Below, one piece after another: positions 55,727 to 64,000 of a stretch of 64,000 bases of DNA (position 1 is the first letter of the stretch; every line of letters starts with the position of its first letter). Origin of the DNA: Bythopirellula goksoeyrii (lineage in GTDB: Bacteria; Planctomycetota; Planctomycetia; Pirellulales; Lacipirellulaceae). The notes beneath the pieces were generated by a model, which searched no databases, was not told the DNA's origin, and saw nothing but the letters and a program-made list of their open reading frames with translations. Location: the NCBI RefSeq assembly GCF_008065115.1, contig NZ_CP042913.1, positions 966,338 to 1,030,337 of the forward strand, read 5' to 3'. Both the position numbers and the translations under genes were made by a program.

Positions 55727-58700
55727 ATGCTACCAATCAAACGAACTCTTTGTGCCCTGGTTGGCGTCGTGGCACTCACTCTCAGCCAGATGCAGCCACA
55801 TGCTAGTGCTGAGGACCAATCACTTTTCAACGGTCGCGACCTCACAGGTTGGTCGGGCAACGCAAAACTGTGGTCCGTTCGCGACGGTCAGATCGTAGGC
55901 TCGACGGTCGACAACCCAATTAAGGCGAACACGTTTCTCGTCTGGGAAGGGGGAGAAGTCGGCGATTTTCGTTTGACCTACAAAGCGAGAATCGAAGGCG
56001 ACAACAATTCCGGCGTCCAATATCGCAGCACGCTCGCTGACCCCGAAACCTGGAAAGTCGTTGGCTACCAGGCGGATATGCATGCGAATCCCGAATACTT
56101 GGCGATGCTCTACAGCGAAGGAACCGGGCGCGGGATCGTCGCCACGCGTGGGCAAAAAGTCGTCGTGGAGGAAGCCACTGGCCAACCAAAGGTCGTCGGA
56201 AAGACGGCGGATCCAACTCCCGTCGATGTTACACAGTGGCACGACTACGAGATCATTGCCCGAGGCAATCATCTGATTCACAAGCTTGATGGCAAAGTGA
56301 CGGTGGATGTCACCGACAATCACAAAGAAAATCTCGACCGCGGCATTCTCGCACTGCAAGTCCACACCGGACCACCTATGACCGTGTTCTTCAAGGACAT
56401 TGTGCTGGAAAAATTTGAGGATGGTGCAGAGGAAACCGAAGCAACTAACACTTCCGAGCAAGGAGCGCAGAATTCAAAACAAGACCAGCCCTCAGAGATT
56501 GAAACCGTGGCTAAAGGTTTCAAAGTGGAAAAGGTGTTCGAGGTTCCTCCTTCCATGGGTTCTTGGGTCTCGCTGGCCGTAGACAATAGGGGACGGTTGA
56601 TTGCCTCAGATCAGCAAGATGCGGGGATGTTCTTGATCAAGCCAGCAAAGCTGGGGACCTCGGAAAAAACTCAGGTACAGAAACTGCCGGTCGAGATTAG
56701 CGGTGCTCAAGGGTTGGTCTGGGCGTTCGACGCGCTCTACATGATGGTCAACAATGGTTCGACCCCAGGTCTACACCGATTGACGGACACAAACGACGAT
56801 GGGCTGGTGGACTCGGACGAGTATCTAATGGAGGTTTCCGGAAGGGGTGAACATGGACCTCATGCGGTGGTTCTCGCTCCGGATGGCAAGTCTTTGTATG
56901 TAGCAGGTGGCAATCATACACCCCTTCCCAAGCAGATCGCCGGTAGCCGCCTGCCACAGAATTGGGACGAAGATCTTCTGTTGCCCCGACAATGGGATGC
57001 TCGTGGACATGCCAAAGGAATCCTCGCCCCCGGGGGATGGATTTGCCAAGTTGATCCCACAGGAAAGCAGTGGGAAGTCGTAAGCAGCGGTTATCGCAAT
57101 GAGTATGACATTGCATTCAACGACGATGGAGAACTATTCGCCTACGATGCCGACATGGAATGGGACTTTGGCATGCCCTGGTATCGTCCAACCCGGCTTG
57201 TCCACAGCACCAGTGGCAGTGAATTTGGCTGGCGGAGTGGTTCTGGAAAGTGGCCCGAGTATTACGAAGATTCCCTTCCGGCCGTTGTTGATTTTGGCCC
57301 TGGATCGCCGACAGGAATTATCTTCGGCTATGGTGCCAAATTCCCAGCAAAATACCAAAAGGCCTTGTTCCTCTTGGATTGGACCTTTGGAACGATCTAT
57401 GCAGTTCACCTGACTCCCGAGGGATCGAGTTACTCGGGAGACGCGGAGGAATTCATCACAGGCCGACCCCTACCGGTGACAGATGCCGTGATCGGTGATG
57501 ATGGGGCATTATATTTTACCGTGGGTGGTCGAGGCGTTGATTCGGCTCTCTATCGTGTGACCTATGTGGGTGACGAGCCGACGACTCCTGTTTCGGGTAG
57601 CGATCCAGCGAACAGCGAATTGAGGGACCTACGCCATAAGCTCGAGGCGATGCAGGGCCACGGCGGGGGTGACCTCGAACTGATCTTTGCCAATTTGGGA
57701 AACCCGGATCGATTTATCCGCTATGCGGCCCGAGTTGCCTTGGAGTCTCAACCGATCGACGATTGGCGTGAACAGGCCCTATCGCTATCCAATCCTCGTG
57801 CCACGATTTCGGCCATGATTGCTCTGGCTCGGCAAGGAGGATCCACTGAAAAAGTGCCTGCTCTAGAGGCACTCAACAAGATTGATATCAGCACTCTTGA
57901 TGAGTCAGAAAAGCTGGCGTTGCTGCGAGCTTACGGCTTGGTATTTATTCGCCTCGGAGAACCCGATGAAGGGACTCGTCAGCAACTGATCGCTAAGTGG
58001 GGCCCTCTCTATGCATCACCGGGAAACTCGGATCACTTCAACTTCGAGTTGGCTCAGTTGCTGGTCTATCTTCGGGACTCTGAGGTAATTGGCAAGACGT
58101 TGACCTTAATGGACAGCCTTGGGCCCGAGCGCATACCTGATTGGGCTGAACTGGTGAAACGTAACGAAGTCTATGGCAGCACGATTCAAAGCATGCTGGA
58201 CGATATGCCACCGCTCCGCGCGATTCATTTTGCCTTTGTGTTGAGAAATGCCAAAGATGGCTGGACGCTTCCGCAGCGGCAAAAGTATTTCCAATTCTTC
58301 CCGAAAGCTGCTCAGCACCCGGGGGGTGCGAGCTATGCGGGTTTTCTAGATAACATGCGAGATGAAGCCTACGCAACTTGTTCACCCTCTGAAAAAGTAT
58401 TGCTGGAACCGATCTTGAGCCAATCACTGACTGCCGAACCATTCCAAGCCACCGCGCCGGTTGGACCTGGTCGGCAATGGACAAAGGCAGAGGCACTAAA
58501 GGTGCTGAGTGGAAACCTGAAAGGCCGCGACAAGGAAAGCGGCCGCAACTTGTTTCATGCCACCTCCTGTGCCAAATGCCATCGTTTTCGGGGCGAGGGA
58601 GGAGCCATTGGCCCCGATCTGTCGACGGTTGCCAACAAGTTTTCGCTCTCGGATGTGCTCGATTCCCTTTTGGAACCAAGCAAGGTCATCTCCGACCAGT

Positions 58701-58936
58701 ACGATTCGCAACAGGTGTTGACTGCAGATGGCCTGCTTCTACAAGGTCGGGTGATTGAACTTGATGATGAATATCAAGTCTACACAGCGGACCCCGATGC
58801 ACCTCCCGCGATCATTCCACGTGAAGATGTCGAAGAAATCAATCCTTCCAATATCTCTCAGATGCCCACGGGGCTGATCGACACACTTAATGATGAAGAA
58901 TTGAAAGACTTGGTTGCCTATCTGATGGGAAAATAG
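55727..58936 (+). CDS. secreted DUF1080 - propeller - HEAT - cytochrome c fusion
   Basis: A 1069-residue exported protein. Signal RTLCALVGVVALTLSQMQPHASA. Residues 28-215 are a DUF1080/3-keto-disaccharide hydrolase domain (SLFNGRDLTGWSG, NNSGVQYRS, WHDYEIIARGNHLIHKLDGK, LALQVHTGPP). An acidic linker leads to a propeller (about 265-620, PVC-type sorbosone-dehydrogenase-like: GYRNEYDIAFNDDGELFAYDADMEWDFGMPWYRP). Helical repeats (about 640-900) are HEAT-like. A C-terminal heme domain contains CAKCH (948-952), GPDLSTVANK and a MPTGL axial Met. It would cut a 3-keto-glycoside and pass electrons in the periplasm (inference). Confidence 0.88.
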   Translation: MLPIKRTLCALVGVVALTLSQMQPHASAEDQSLFNGRDLTGWSGNAKLWSVRDGQIVGSTVDNPIKANTFLVWEGGEVGDFRLTYKARIEGDNNSGVQYRSTLADPETWKVVGYQADMHANPEYLAMLYSEGTGRGIVATRGQKVVVEEATGQPKVVGKTADPTPVDVTQWHDYEIIARGNHLIHKLDGKVTVDVTDNHKENLDRGILALQVHTGPPMTVFFKDIVLEKFEDGAEETEATNTSEQGAQNSKQDQPSEIETVAKGFKVEKVFEVPPSMGSWVSLAVDNRGRLIASDQQDAGMFLIKPAKLGTSEKTQVQKLPVEISGAQGLVWAFDALYMMVNNGSTPGLHRLTDTNDDGLVDSDEYLMEVSGRGEHGPHAVVLAPDGKSLYVAGGNHTPLPKQIAGSRLPQNWDEDLLLPRQWDARGHAKGILAPGGWICQVDPTGKQWEVVSSGYRNEYDIAFNDDGELFAYDADMEWDFGMPWYRPTRLVHSTSGSEFGWRSGSGKWPEYYEDSLPAVVDFGPGSPTGIIFGYGAKFPAKYQKALFLLDWTFGTIYAVHLTPEGSSYSGDAEEFITGRPLPVTDAVIGDDGALYFTVGGRGVDSALYRVTYVGDEPTTPVSGSDPANSELRDLRHKLEAMQGHGGGDLELIFANLGNPDRFIRYAARVALESQPIDDWREQALSLSNPRATISAMIALARQGGSTEKVPALEALNKIDISTLDESEKLALLRAYGLVFIRLGEPDEGTRQQLIAKWGPLYASPGNSDHFNFELAQLLVYLRDSEVIGKTLTLMDSLGPERIPDWAELVKRNEVYGSTIQSMLDDMPPLRAIHFAFVLRNAKDGWTLPQRQKYFQFFPKAAQHPGGASYAGFLDNMRDEAYATCSPSEKVLLEPILSQSLTAEPFQATAPVGPGRQWTKAEALKVLSGNLKGRDKESGRNLFHATSCAKCHRFRGEGGAIGPDLSTVANKFSLSDVLDSLLEPSKVISDQYDSQQVLTADGLLLQGRVIELDDEYQVYTADPDAPPAIIPREDVEEINPSNISQMPTGLIDTLNDEELKDLVAYLMGK

Positions 58937-59085
58937 AGCCTGTTTGCGAGGTTTTCAGGCCGTTGTTGGAGGGGGAAAAAACTGGTAAAATTTGGGCTTT
59001 TCCAAGGTATGCCGTGCGAGGCGTTTCCTCACGGCTGATCTGATTCTGAAGTGGCGTTTTTCCTGCTGCGAAAGGACTCCCCCAC

Positions 59086-61812
59086 GTGTCGACCGACTCC
59101 AGCGATCCTCAAGAACCTTCCTTCGATCCCGCGCATGCGATTGCCGCTCGGTTGATTGATTTGCCGATCGAAGATGAGCTAAAAGCCAGCTACCTCACCT
59201 ACGCGATGAGCGTGATTGTGAGCCGTGCGCTGCCCGATGTACGCGATGGCCTCAAGCCTTCGCAACGACGCATTTTGGTGGCGATGAACGACCTAAATCT
59301 CACACCTGGTGCAGGTCGTGTGAAGTGTGCCAAAATCTCAGGCGACACGAGCGGTAACTACCATCCCCACGGCGAAAGCGTGATCTATCCCACGCTCGTG
59401 CGTATGGCCCAAGAATGGAACATGCGCCACGTGCTGATCGACAAGCAGGGAAACTTCGGTTCGATCGCCGGCCTGCCCCCGGCAGCCATGCGATATACCG
59501 AAGCGCGAATGTCCCCTTTTGCCGCACTGATGCTCGACGATCTCAAACTCGACACGGTGGATTTCGTCCCCACGTACGATGAGCGCCACAGCGAGCCGAC
59601 CGTATTGCCGGCGAAGTTTCCCAACCTGTTGGTCAACGGCGCCAACGGTATCGCCGTTGGTATGGCAACCAGCATCCCCCCCCACAATCTGGGCGAAGTT
59701 TGCCGCGGTGTCATTGCACTTCTGGACAATCCCGAGATCACGGTGCAGGAACTGATGGAGCATGTCCCGGGACCTGATTTTCCTACAGGCGGCATCATCT
59801 GTGGCCGGTCGTCAATCTGGAAAGGCTACGAAACAGGCCGCAGCACGATCGTCGTTCGTGCCCGCACTTCCATCGAGGAAACGGGGAAGAAAACTCGGAT
59901 TATCATTCACGAAATCCCCTACCAACAAGCCCGCGACCGGGTCGAGGAACGCATCGCCCAACTGGCCCAGGATGGCAAGATCCCAGGCATCTCTGCTACC
60001 CGTAACGAAAGCGATCTCAAAGAGCCTGTTCGGCTGATACTGGAGCTTAAGCGAGATGCCGATCCCGATGTGGTGTTGAACCAACTCTACAAATTCTCAC
60101 CTCTGCAGGAGACTTTCTCGGTCATTTTCCTTTCCCTGGTGGACGGAAAGCCTCGTGTGCTGACGCTCAAGGAAATGCTGGGTGAGTTTATCCGTCACCG
60201 CGAGACGGTTATCCGCCGCCGCACGCTCTTCCTGTTGGCCAAGGCTCGCAAGCGAAAACATACCGTCCAGGGCCTCTTGCTCGCCCACGCTAATATCGAT
60301 GAAGTGATTCGCGTTATTCGAGCCTCGAAGACCCAGCCAGAGGCCAAGCAGGCTCTCATGGCGATCAAGACTCCCGGGGCACTGCTCGAGAGGGCACTCG
60401 GGGCCGAAGGATACGCCCAGTTTCAAGAGGAACGTGGCGTGGCCGAGGAGTATTCGCTCTCGCCAGTGCAGGCTGACGCGATCCTCCGCATGACCTTGGG
60501 TCAGTTGGTCAATCTCGAACAAGAAAAGCTTGCCGAGGAGCATGGCAAGCTAATGGAAGAAATTACAGAGCATGTTGGCATTCTGGGCGACCAGGAGAAA
60601 ATCCGCAGCATCATCCGCGAAGATTGCGAAATGCTGATCGCCAAGCATTCGGACCCCCGTCGCACTGAGATTTCTAACGAAGAAATTGGTGACGTTGATC
60701 TGGAAGACCTGATCGAAGAAGAGCAGATGGTCGTTTCGATTTCGCACAATGGCTATATCAAGAGAACCCCGTCGAGTGTTTACCGTGCTCAGCGCCGGGG
60801 AGGCAAGGGCATCAAGGGAGCCAAGGTCGACGAGGATGATCCCGTTGAGCATCTGTTTGTCACCAGTACCCACGACTATTTACTGTTCTTCACGTCGAAA
60901 GGCAAAGTCTATTGGCAAAAAGTGTATAACTTGCCCCAGCTTTCCCGGGATGCGAAAGGGAGGGCCGTGGTGAATCTGTTGAATCTGGCCGAAGACGAAA
61001 GCATCACCGACTGCCGGGCGGTCCGCGATTTTGATCTGCCCGATCACTATTTGATCATGGCCACTAAGCAAGGTTTGGTGAAAAAGACAGAACTCAAAGC
61101 ATACAGTCGCCCTCTCAAGAGCGGCATCATCGCTATTAAGCTTCGCGAAGACGACGAGTTGGTCGACGTGGCCATTACCAAGAGCGGCGATGAATTGGTC
61201 CTCTCTACTGCCAAGGGGATGGCGATTCGCTTCAACGAGTCGGACGCCCGTCCGATGGGCCGCAATACTAGCGGGGTTAAAGGAATCAAGCTCTCCAAGG
61301 GGGACAGCCTGGTGGGAATGGTCGTCGCCGATCCCGATGCGACCTTGCTCACCGCTTGCGCCAACGGCTACGGCAAGCGAACCCCCTTCGGCCCCAACGC
61401 GATCCCTGAATCCACCTCTGATGAGCCTGCTTCAGCGGGCGACGAATCGGATTCTGAAGACGAAACCAGCAGCTCCTTCCGCTATCGCACGCAGAATCGT
61501 GGCGGCAAGGGAGTCCGCGATATCAAAACCACTGAGCGCAACGGCCCCGTGGTTGATATCGTCCGGGTCGATGACCAAGACGAGCTGATGATGATGACCG
61601 CCCGCGGCAAAATCCAACGGGTCAAAGTGAGCGACTTCAACCCCATCGGCCGCAACACGCAAGGCGTACGCATCATGACGCTTGATGAAGGGGACACTCT
61701 CACCGCTGTGGTACGTGTCCCACAGGAAGAAACGGTGGAGGCTGAGGTACTCTCTGCAGATCCTGATGCTGTAGAACCGCCATCAACGGACGAGACGCCC
61801 CCAGGCGAGTGA
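59086..61812 (+). CDS. gyrA: DNA gyrase subunit A
   Basis: A 908-residue type II topoisomerase subunit that cuts and rejoins DNA. GTG 59086 starts it. The catalytic Tyr is residue 137 ([10 protein letters not shown]), after the winged-helix region [11 protein letters not shown]. The C-terminal pinwheel carries the GyrA box QRRGGKG (about residue 568), which marks gyrase rather than ParC. Between blades lies an acidic insert ([22 protein letters not shown], about 775-797) partly encoded by a palindromic repeat of the kind seen in uvrA. gyrB is not in the window. Confidence 0.93.
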   Translation: MSTDSSDPQEPSFDPAHAIAARLIDLPIEDELKASYLTYAMSVIVSRALPDVRDGLKPSQRRILVAMNDLNLTPGAGRVKCAKISGDTSGNYHPHGESVIYPTLVRMAQEWNMRHVLIDKQGNFGSIAGLPPAAMRYTEARMSPFAALMLDDLKLDTVDFVPTYDERHSEPTVLPAKFPNLLVNGANGIAVGMATSIPPHNLGEVCRGVIALLDNPEITVQELMEHVPGPDFPTGGIICGRSSIWKGYETGRSTIVVRARTSIEETGKKTRIIIHEIPYQQARDRVEERIAQLAQDGKIPGISATRNESDLKEPVRLILELKRDADPDVVLNQLYKFSPLQETFSVIFLSLVDGKPRVLTLKEMLGEFIRHRETVIRRRTLFLLAKARKRKHTVQGLLLAHANIDEVIRVIRASKTQPEAKQALMAIKTPGALLERALGAEGYAQFQEERGVAEEYSLSPVQADAILRMTLGQLVNLEQEKLAEEHGKLMEEITEHVGILGDQEKIRSIIREDCEMLIAKHSDPRRTEISNEEIGDVDLEDLIEEEQMVVSISHNGYIKRTPSSVYRAQRRGGKGIKGAKVDEDDPVEHLFVTSTHDYLLFFTSKGKVYWQKVYNLPQLSRDAKGRAVVNLLNLAEDESITDCRAVRDFDLPDHYLIMATKQGLVKKTELKAYSRPLKSGIIAIKLREDDELVDVAITKSGDELVLSTAKGMAIRFNESDARPMGRNTSGVKGIKLSKGDSLVGMVVADPDATLLTACANGYGKRTPFGPNAIPESTSDEPASAGDESDSEDETSSSFRYRTQNRGGKGVRDIKTTERNGPVVDIVRVDDQDELMMMTARGKIQRVKVSDFNPIGRNTQGVRIMTLDEGDTLTAVVRVPQEETVEAEVLSADPDAVEPPSTDETPPGE
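61423..61440. repeat. GCTTCAGCGGGC palindromic repeat inside gyrA
   Basis: GAGCCTGCTTCAGCGGGC matches the arm at 24999-25015 in uvrA at most positions and encodes EPASAG in both proteins. It falls in an acidic surface insertion of the GyrA C-terminal domain. Confidence 0.6.
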
Positions 61813-61828
61813 TTGAAACCAGTTTCTC

Positions 61829-62569
61829 TCAGAATTCCAACACGAGTCCATCCGTGCCTATTTCCGTTTTAGGAAAAATCTTCTTGGCTGCAGCCAAGGG
61901 GAGCGCGGAGTCATCAGCAAGCGCAGGGTTGATGTGTACCAAGACCAGGCGGCCCACCTCAGCGGCTTTGGCAACTTGTACAACGGGCGTGATGCAACTG
62001 TGACCTGTTAACTCGGCCTGTTCAGGCTCCGTGTCATCAAAGAAGCATTCATGGATCAAGAGATCGACTCCACGAATTCGCTCGATGTAATCAACGTCCG
62101 GGGCGGCAACCGTATCGGTCACGTAGGCCATGGAGCGGTCAGGCCAATCGATACGGTACCCCACCGAGCCTCCTGGGTGCCGCAGCGGAAAATGTGTGAG
62201 CACTCCGCCGTCGGCCAAGGTGATTCGTGGTTCGAGTGGGCACATCTTAAGTGGCGGATCGACGGGAAACAATAATTCTGAAAATAGATGCGACCGCAGT
62301 GCCTCAAGTTTCTCGGGTTCACCGTGCACGGTGACAGTCTCAAGAGAGGTTCCTGCTAAGATACCGAAAATGAACGTGAGTCCCATCACATGGTCCAAAT
62401 GAGCATGCGAAAGATACACATCAAGCGTGTCGGTACATAAGTAATCATTGACCCTGTACATCGCCGATCCGGCATCAAAGACGACTCCCAATTCCGGCAA
62501 CATCAAACAGGCCGTATGCCTGCGATCGTTGGGGTGGTAGCCGCTTGTTCCCAGTAAAACTAATTTCAT
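61829..62569 (-). CDS. MBL-fold metallo-hydrolase, RNase Z-like branch
   Basis: A 246-residue metallo-beta-lactamase-fold protein from ATG 62569. The zinc motif is SHAHLDHVMG (HxHxDH). Further ligands are in YVTDTV, ECFFDD, and GHSCITPVVQVAKAAEVGRLVLVHINP. The layout resembles the RNase Z/PhnP phosphodiesterase branch, but the exosite loop is short, so tRNA processing is uncertain. It is convergent with gyrA, 16 bases apart. Confidence 0.85.
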   Translation of the reverse strand: MKLVLLGTSGYHPNDRRHTACLMLPELGVVFDAGSAMYRVNDYLCTDTLDVYLSHAHLDHVMGLTFIFGILAGTSLETVTVHGEPEKLEALRSHLFSELLFPVDPPLKMCPLEPRITLADGGVLTHFPLRHPGGSVGYRIDWPDRSMAYVTDTVAAPDVDYIERIRGVDLLIHECFFDDTEPEQAELTGHSCITPVVQVAKAAEVGRLVLVHINPALADDSALPLAAAKKIFPKTEIGTDGLVLEF

Positions 62570-62736
62570 AGGGGTCCCGGATGAGTCCTTGATCTGTTGC
62601 GTACCTAATTCCACGCAATAGTGCAAAGCTAGGGCGGTCTGCTATTGTACAGGGAGTGGGGCAGCCAATCTATTGCAACCTACTGCAAAGGGCGTGCCCT
62701 ACACATCTCAATCCTAGCATTTTTCTCGGAGCGAAT

Positions 62737-63792
62737 ATGCAGAGCGGAAGCATTCTCAATCGACTACCGGTGATTATTATCGCTCTTTTGGCAGTCTCAG
62801 CGGCGGTGGGGCTGACGATCGCGTTGCAAAATTCCCCCAAGGGACCCGTGGTGGTGATTTATACTGCCCTGGATGAGCAATTCTCACGCCCGATACTCGA
62901 TAAATTCACTGAGCAAACGGGAATTCGTGTGCTCGCCAAGTACGACACCGAGTCTACCAAGAGCGTCGGGCTTACCCAGGCTCTGTTTGCCGAACGTTCG
63001 AGGCCTCGTTGCGATGTGTTCTGGAACAACGAGATGGTCAATACCCTGCGTCTGGCGCGAGACGGTCTGTTGCAGGATCGCGACAGTTCCCTCTACGCGG
63101 AATTTCCAACCGAATACCGCTCAAAGGAGAATCTTTGGTGTGGATTCGCCGCCCGCGCGCGCGTTCTGCTGGTGAATACAGACCTCGTTTCCGATCAGGA
63201 TTTCCCTTCAGGTATTGAAGACCTCTGCGATCCCATGTGGAAAGATCGTGTAGGAATCGCCAAGCCACTCGCCGGCACCACGGCCAGCCACGCAGCTTGC
63301 CTCTTCGCGGTTTGGGGCGAAGAACGAACCAAAGATTTCTTTCGACGCTTGAAGGCGAACGCCCAAGTTCTCGGTGGCAACAAACAGGTCGCCCGCGCCG
63401 TGGCGACCGGTTCTCTGGCCTTCGGCATCACCGATACCGACGACGCACTCATTGAACTCGAAGCGGGATTCCCTGTCGCGATCATCTATCCCGATCAGGA
63501 GGAAGATCAGCTGGGCACTCTTTTCATTCCCAATACAGTTGCGATGGTCAAGGGTGCCCCGCACGAAAAGTCTGCACAGAAGTTGATCGAATTTCTGCTC
63601 TCTCCTGAAGTTGAAGAAATACTGGCTGCCGGACCTAGCGCACAAATCCCACTCAGGCCAGGAGTGCCAAAAAGCGATCGTGTGGAGTCGCCCGCCACGG
63701 TCAAGGCGATGCAAGTTGATTTCCAAAAAGCCGCGGCCACGTGGAATGCTGCGGCGCAGTTTTTACGCAGCGAATTCGCAACGGCCGAGTGA
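62737..63792 (+). CDS. iron-type extracellular solute-binding protein
   Basis: A 351-residue periplasmic binding protein (AfuA/FbpA-like), membrane-tethered or secreted by LNRLPVIIIALLAVSAAVGLTIAL. It shows VVIYTALDEQFSRPILDKFTEQTGI, DVFWNNEMVNTLRLARDGLL, and GSLAFGITDTDDALIELEAGFPVAIIYPDQ, all typical of Fe(III) ABC transporter receptors. The ATG at 62737 has GGAG upstream. No permease or ATPase gene follows before the window ends. Confidence 0.85.
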   Translation: MQSGSILNRLPVIIIALLAVSAAVGLTIALQNSPKGPVVVIYTALDEQFSRPILDKFTEQTGIRVLAKYDTESTKSVGLTQALFAERSRPRCDVFWNNEMVNTLRLARDGLLQDRDSSLYAEFPTEYRSKENLWCGFAARARVLLVNTDLVSDQDFPSGIEDLCDPMWKDRVGIAKPLAGTTASHAACLFAVWGEERTKDFFRRLKANAQVLGGNKQVARAVATGSLAFGITDTDDALIELEAGFPVAIIYPDQEEDQLGTLFIPNTVAMVKGAPHEKSAQKLIEFLLSPEVEEILAAGPSAQIPLRPGVPKSDRVESPATVKAMQVDFQKAAATWNAAAQFLRSEFATAE

Positions 63793-63906
63793 TTTGTTAG
63801 CCGCGACGCGCCGCGAAGTCCTGCTTCGCAAAGTGGAGCGCGCCCAGCGCGGCAACGTAGCAAGGTCGTCAGCAAGTGTCTCTTCGCAATCTCTAGCACG
63901 TGCCAT
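63763..63906 (-). pseudogene. antitoxin remnant read through a palindromic repeat
   Basis: An ideal ribosome binding site (GGAGG, 5 bases before ATG 63906) starts MARARDCEETLADDLATL, which resembles the N-terminus of HigA-like addiction-module antidotes. After about 18 residues the frame runs into a palindromic element (63796-63847) and then into sequence antisense to the end of the binding-protein gene. The helix-turn-helix expected of a HigA antitoxin is missing. The start overlaps the toxin gene by 14 bases, as is usual in such operons. Confidence 0.45.
63796..63847. repeat. palindromic element, GTTAGCCGCGACGCG family
   Basis: It starts GTTAGCCGCGACGCG and contains a 6-bp stem with a 5-base loop (63813-63818 with 63824-63829), the same design as 49740-49797 read on the other strand. 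It interrupts the antitoxin remnant. Confidence 0.7.
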
Positions 63907-64000
63907 AATTATCCTCCGACCCTCGGGCTTTATGGTCAGCCCAATACGCTTTTGCTGTTTCGATATCGCGATCACAGTAGACTCGATAACCAGGCCCGTA
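63893..64000 (-). CDS. RelE/HigB-like toxin, C-terminal fragment at window edge
   Basis: The minus strand from the window edge reads YGPGYRVYC-DRDIETAKAYWADHK and stops at 63893. YGPGYR(V/I)Y and DI..A...W are hallmark pieces of HigB-type addiction-module killers. In the family a strand with LLCGGDKSSQ normally lies between them; here about 15-17 residues are missing, so the toxin may be inactivated by an in-frame deletion. The 5' part lies outside the window. Confidence 0.5.
   Translation of the reverse strand, partial: YGPGYRVYCDRDIETAKAYWADHKARGSEDNYGTC

Noticed and set aside
60097-60543. Minus-strand frame of 148 residues in gyrA
   Set aside because: Antisense to strongly conserved gyrA coding sequence, with no start signal.

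Overview
The window is one continuous stretch of a planctomycete chromosome, most likely a Pirellulales/Lacipirellulaceae-type bacterium; the taxonomy is inference. Supporting signs are eleven secreted proteins with PEP-CTERM or PEP-CTERM-like tails, often preceded by a dockerin-like Asp/Gly-rich segment; a YTV-type Cys-rich surface protein; tandem Ser/Thr kinases next to an ECF-type sigma factor; DUF1080 fused to a PVC-type heme-binding CxxCH domain; DUF4432, Gfo/Idh/MocA and TIM-barrel sugar enzymes; and a giant doubled UvrA. No tRNA, rRNA, CRISPR array, insertion sequence or phage was recognised.

Layout. 0-6 kb holds small housekeeping and stress genes: a DUF481-like porin-type protein, a thioesterase, Hsp20, a PlsC acyltransferase, a dienelactone hydrolase and a lone ABC ATPase. 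6-13.5 kb holds two giant beta-helix PEP-CTERM proteins on the minus strand. 13.7-15.6 kb is a possible metal/peptide group: a MarC-type membrane protein, a bacterial phytochelatin synthase with a complete Cys-His-Asp triad, a small zinc-ribbon membrane protein and a His-rich membrane peptide. 15.7-20 kb has two RNA methyltransferases, a propeller-like PEP-CTERM protein and an SGNH hydrolase. 20-27 kb is one gene, a head-to-tail doubled UvrA with an unrecognised duplicated C-terminal domain. 27-36 kb has a fatty-acid desaturase, a ketoacyl-synthase homologue that has lost its catalytic Cys, two secreted metalloproteases, SmpB, SlyD, an RRM protein and a DUF374 acyltransferase.

36-40 kb is a sigma factor plus two paralogous membrane Ser/Thr kinases, transcribed away from a run of five consecutive PEP-CTERM-type genes (40.2-47.1 kb) that share a nearly identical 3' module. 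A large membrane protein and a CHRD-domain PEP-CTERM protein follow.

49.8-58.9 kb reads as a sugar/glycoside catabolic locus: DUF4432 epimerase-like protein, PAS-AraC regulator, cupin isomerase-like enzyme, TIM-barrel isomerase, Gfo/Idh/MocA dehydrogenase and a 1069-residue secreted DUF1080-propeller-cytochrome c fusion. The enzymes resemble parts of 3-keto-glycoside pathways. 59-64 kb has gyrA, an MBL-fold hydrolase, an iron-type solute-binding protein and, at the edge, the remains of a toxin-antitoxin pair.

A second theme is small palindromic or inverted repeats of several families. They lie between genes and also inside coding sequence: in linkers of UvrA and GyrA, at the 3' end of a metalloprotease gene, and in the antitoxin remnant.
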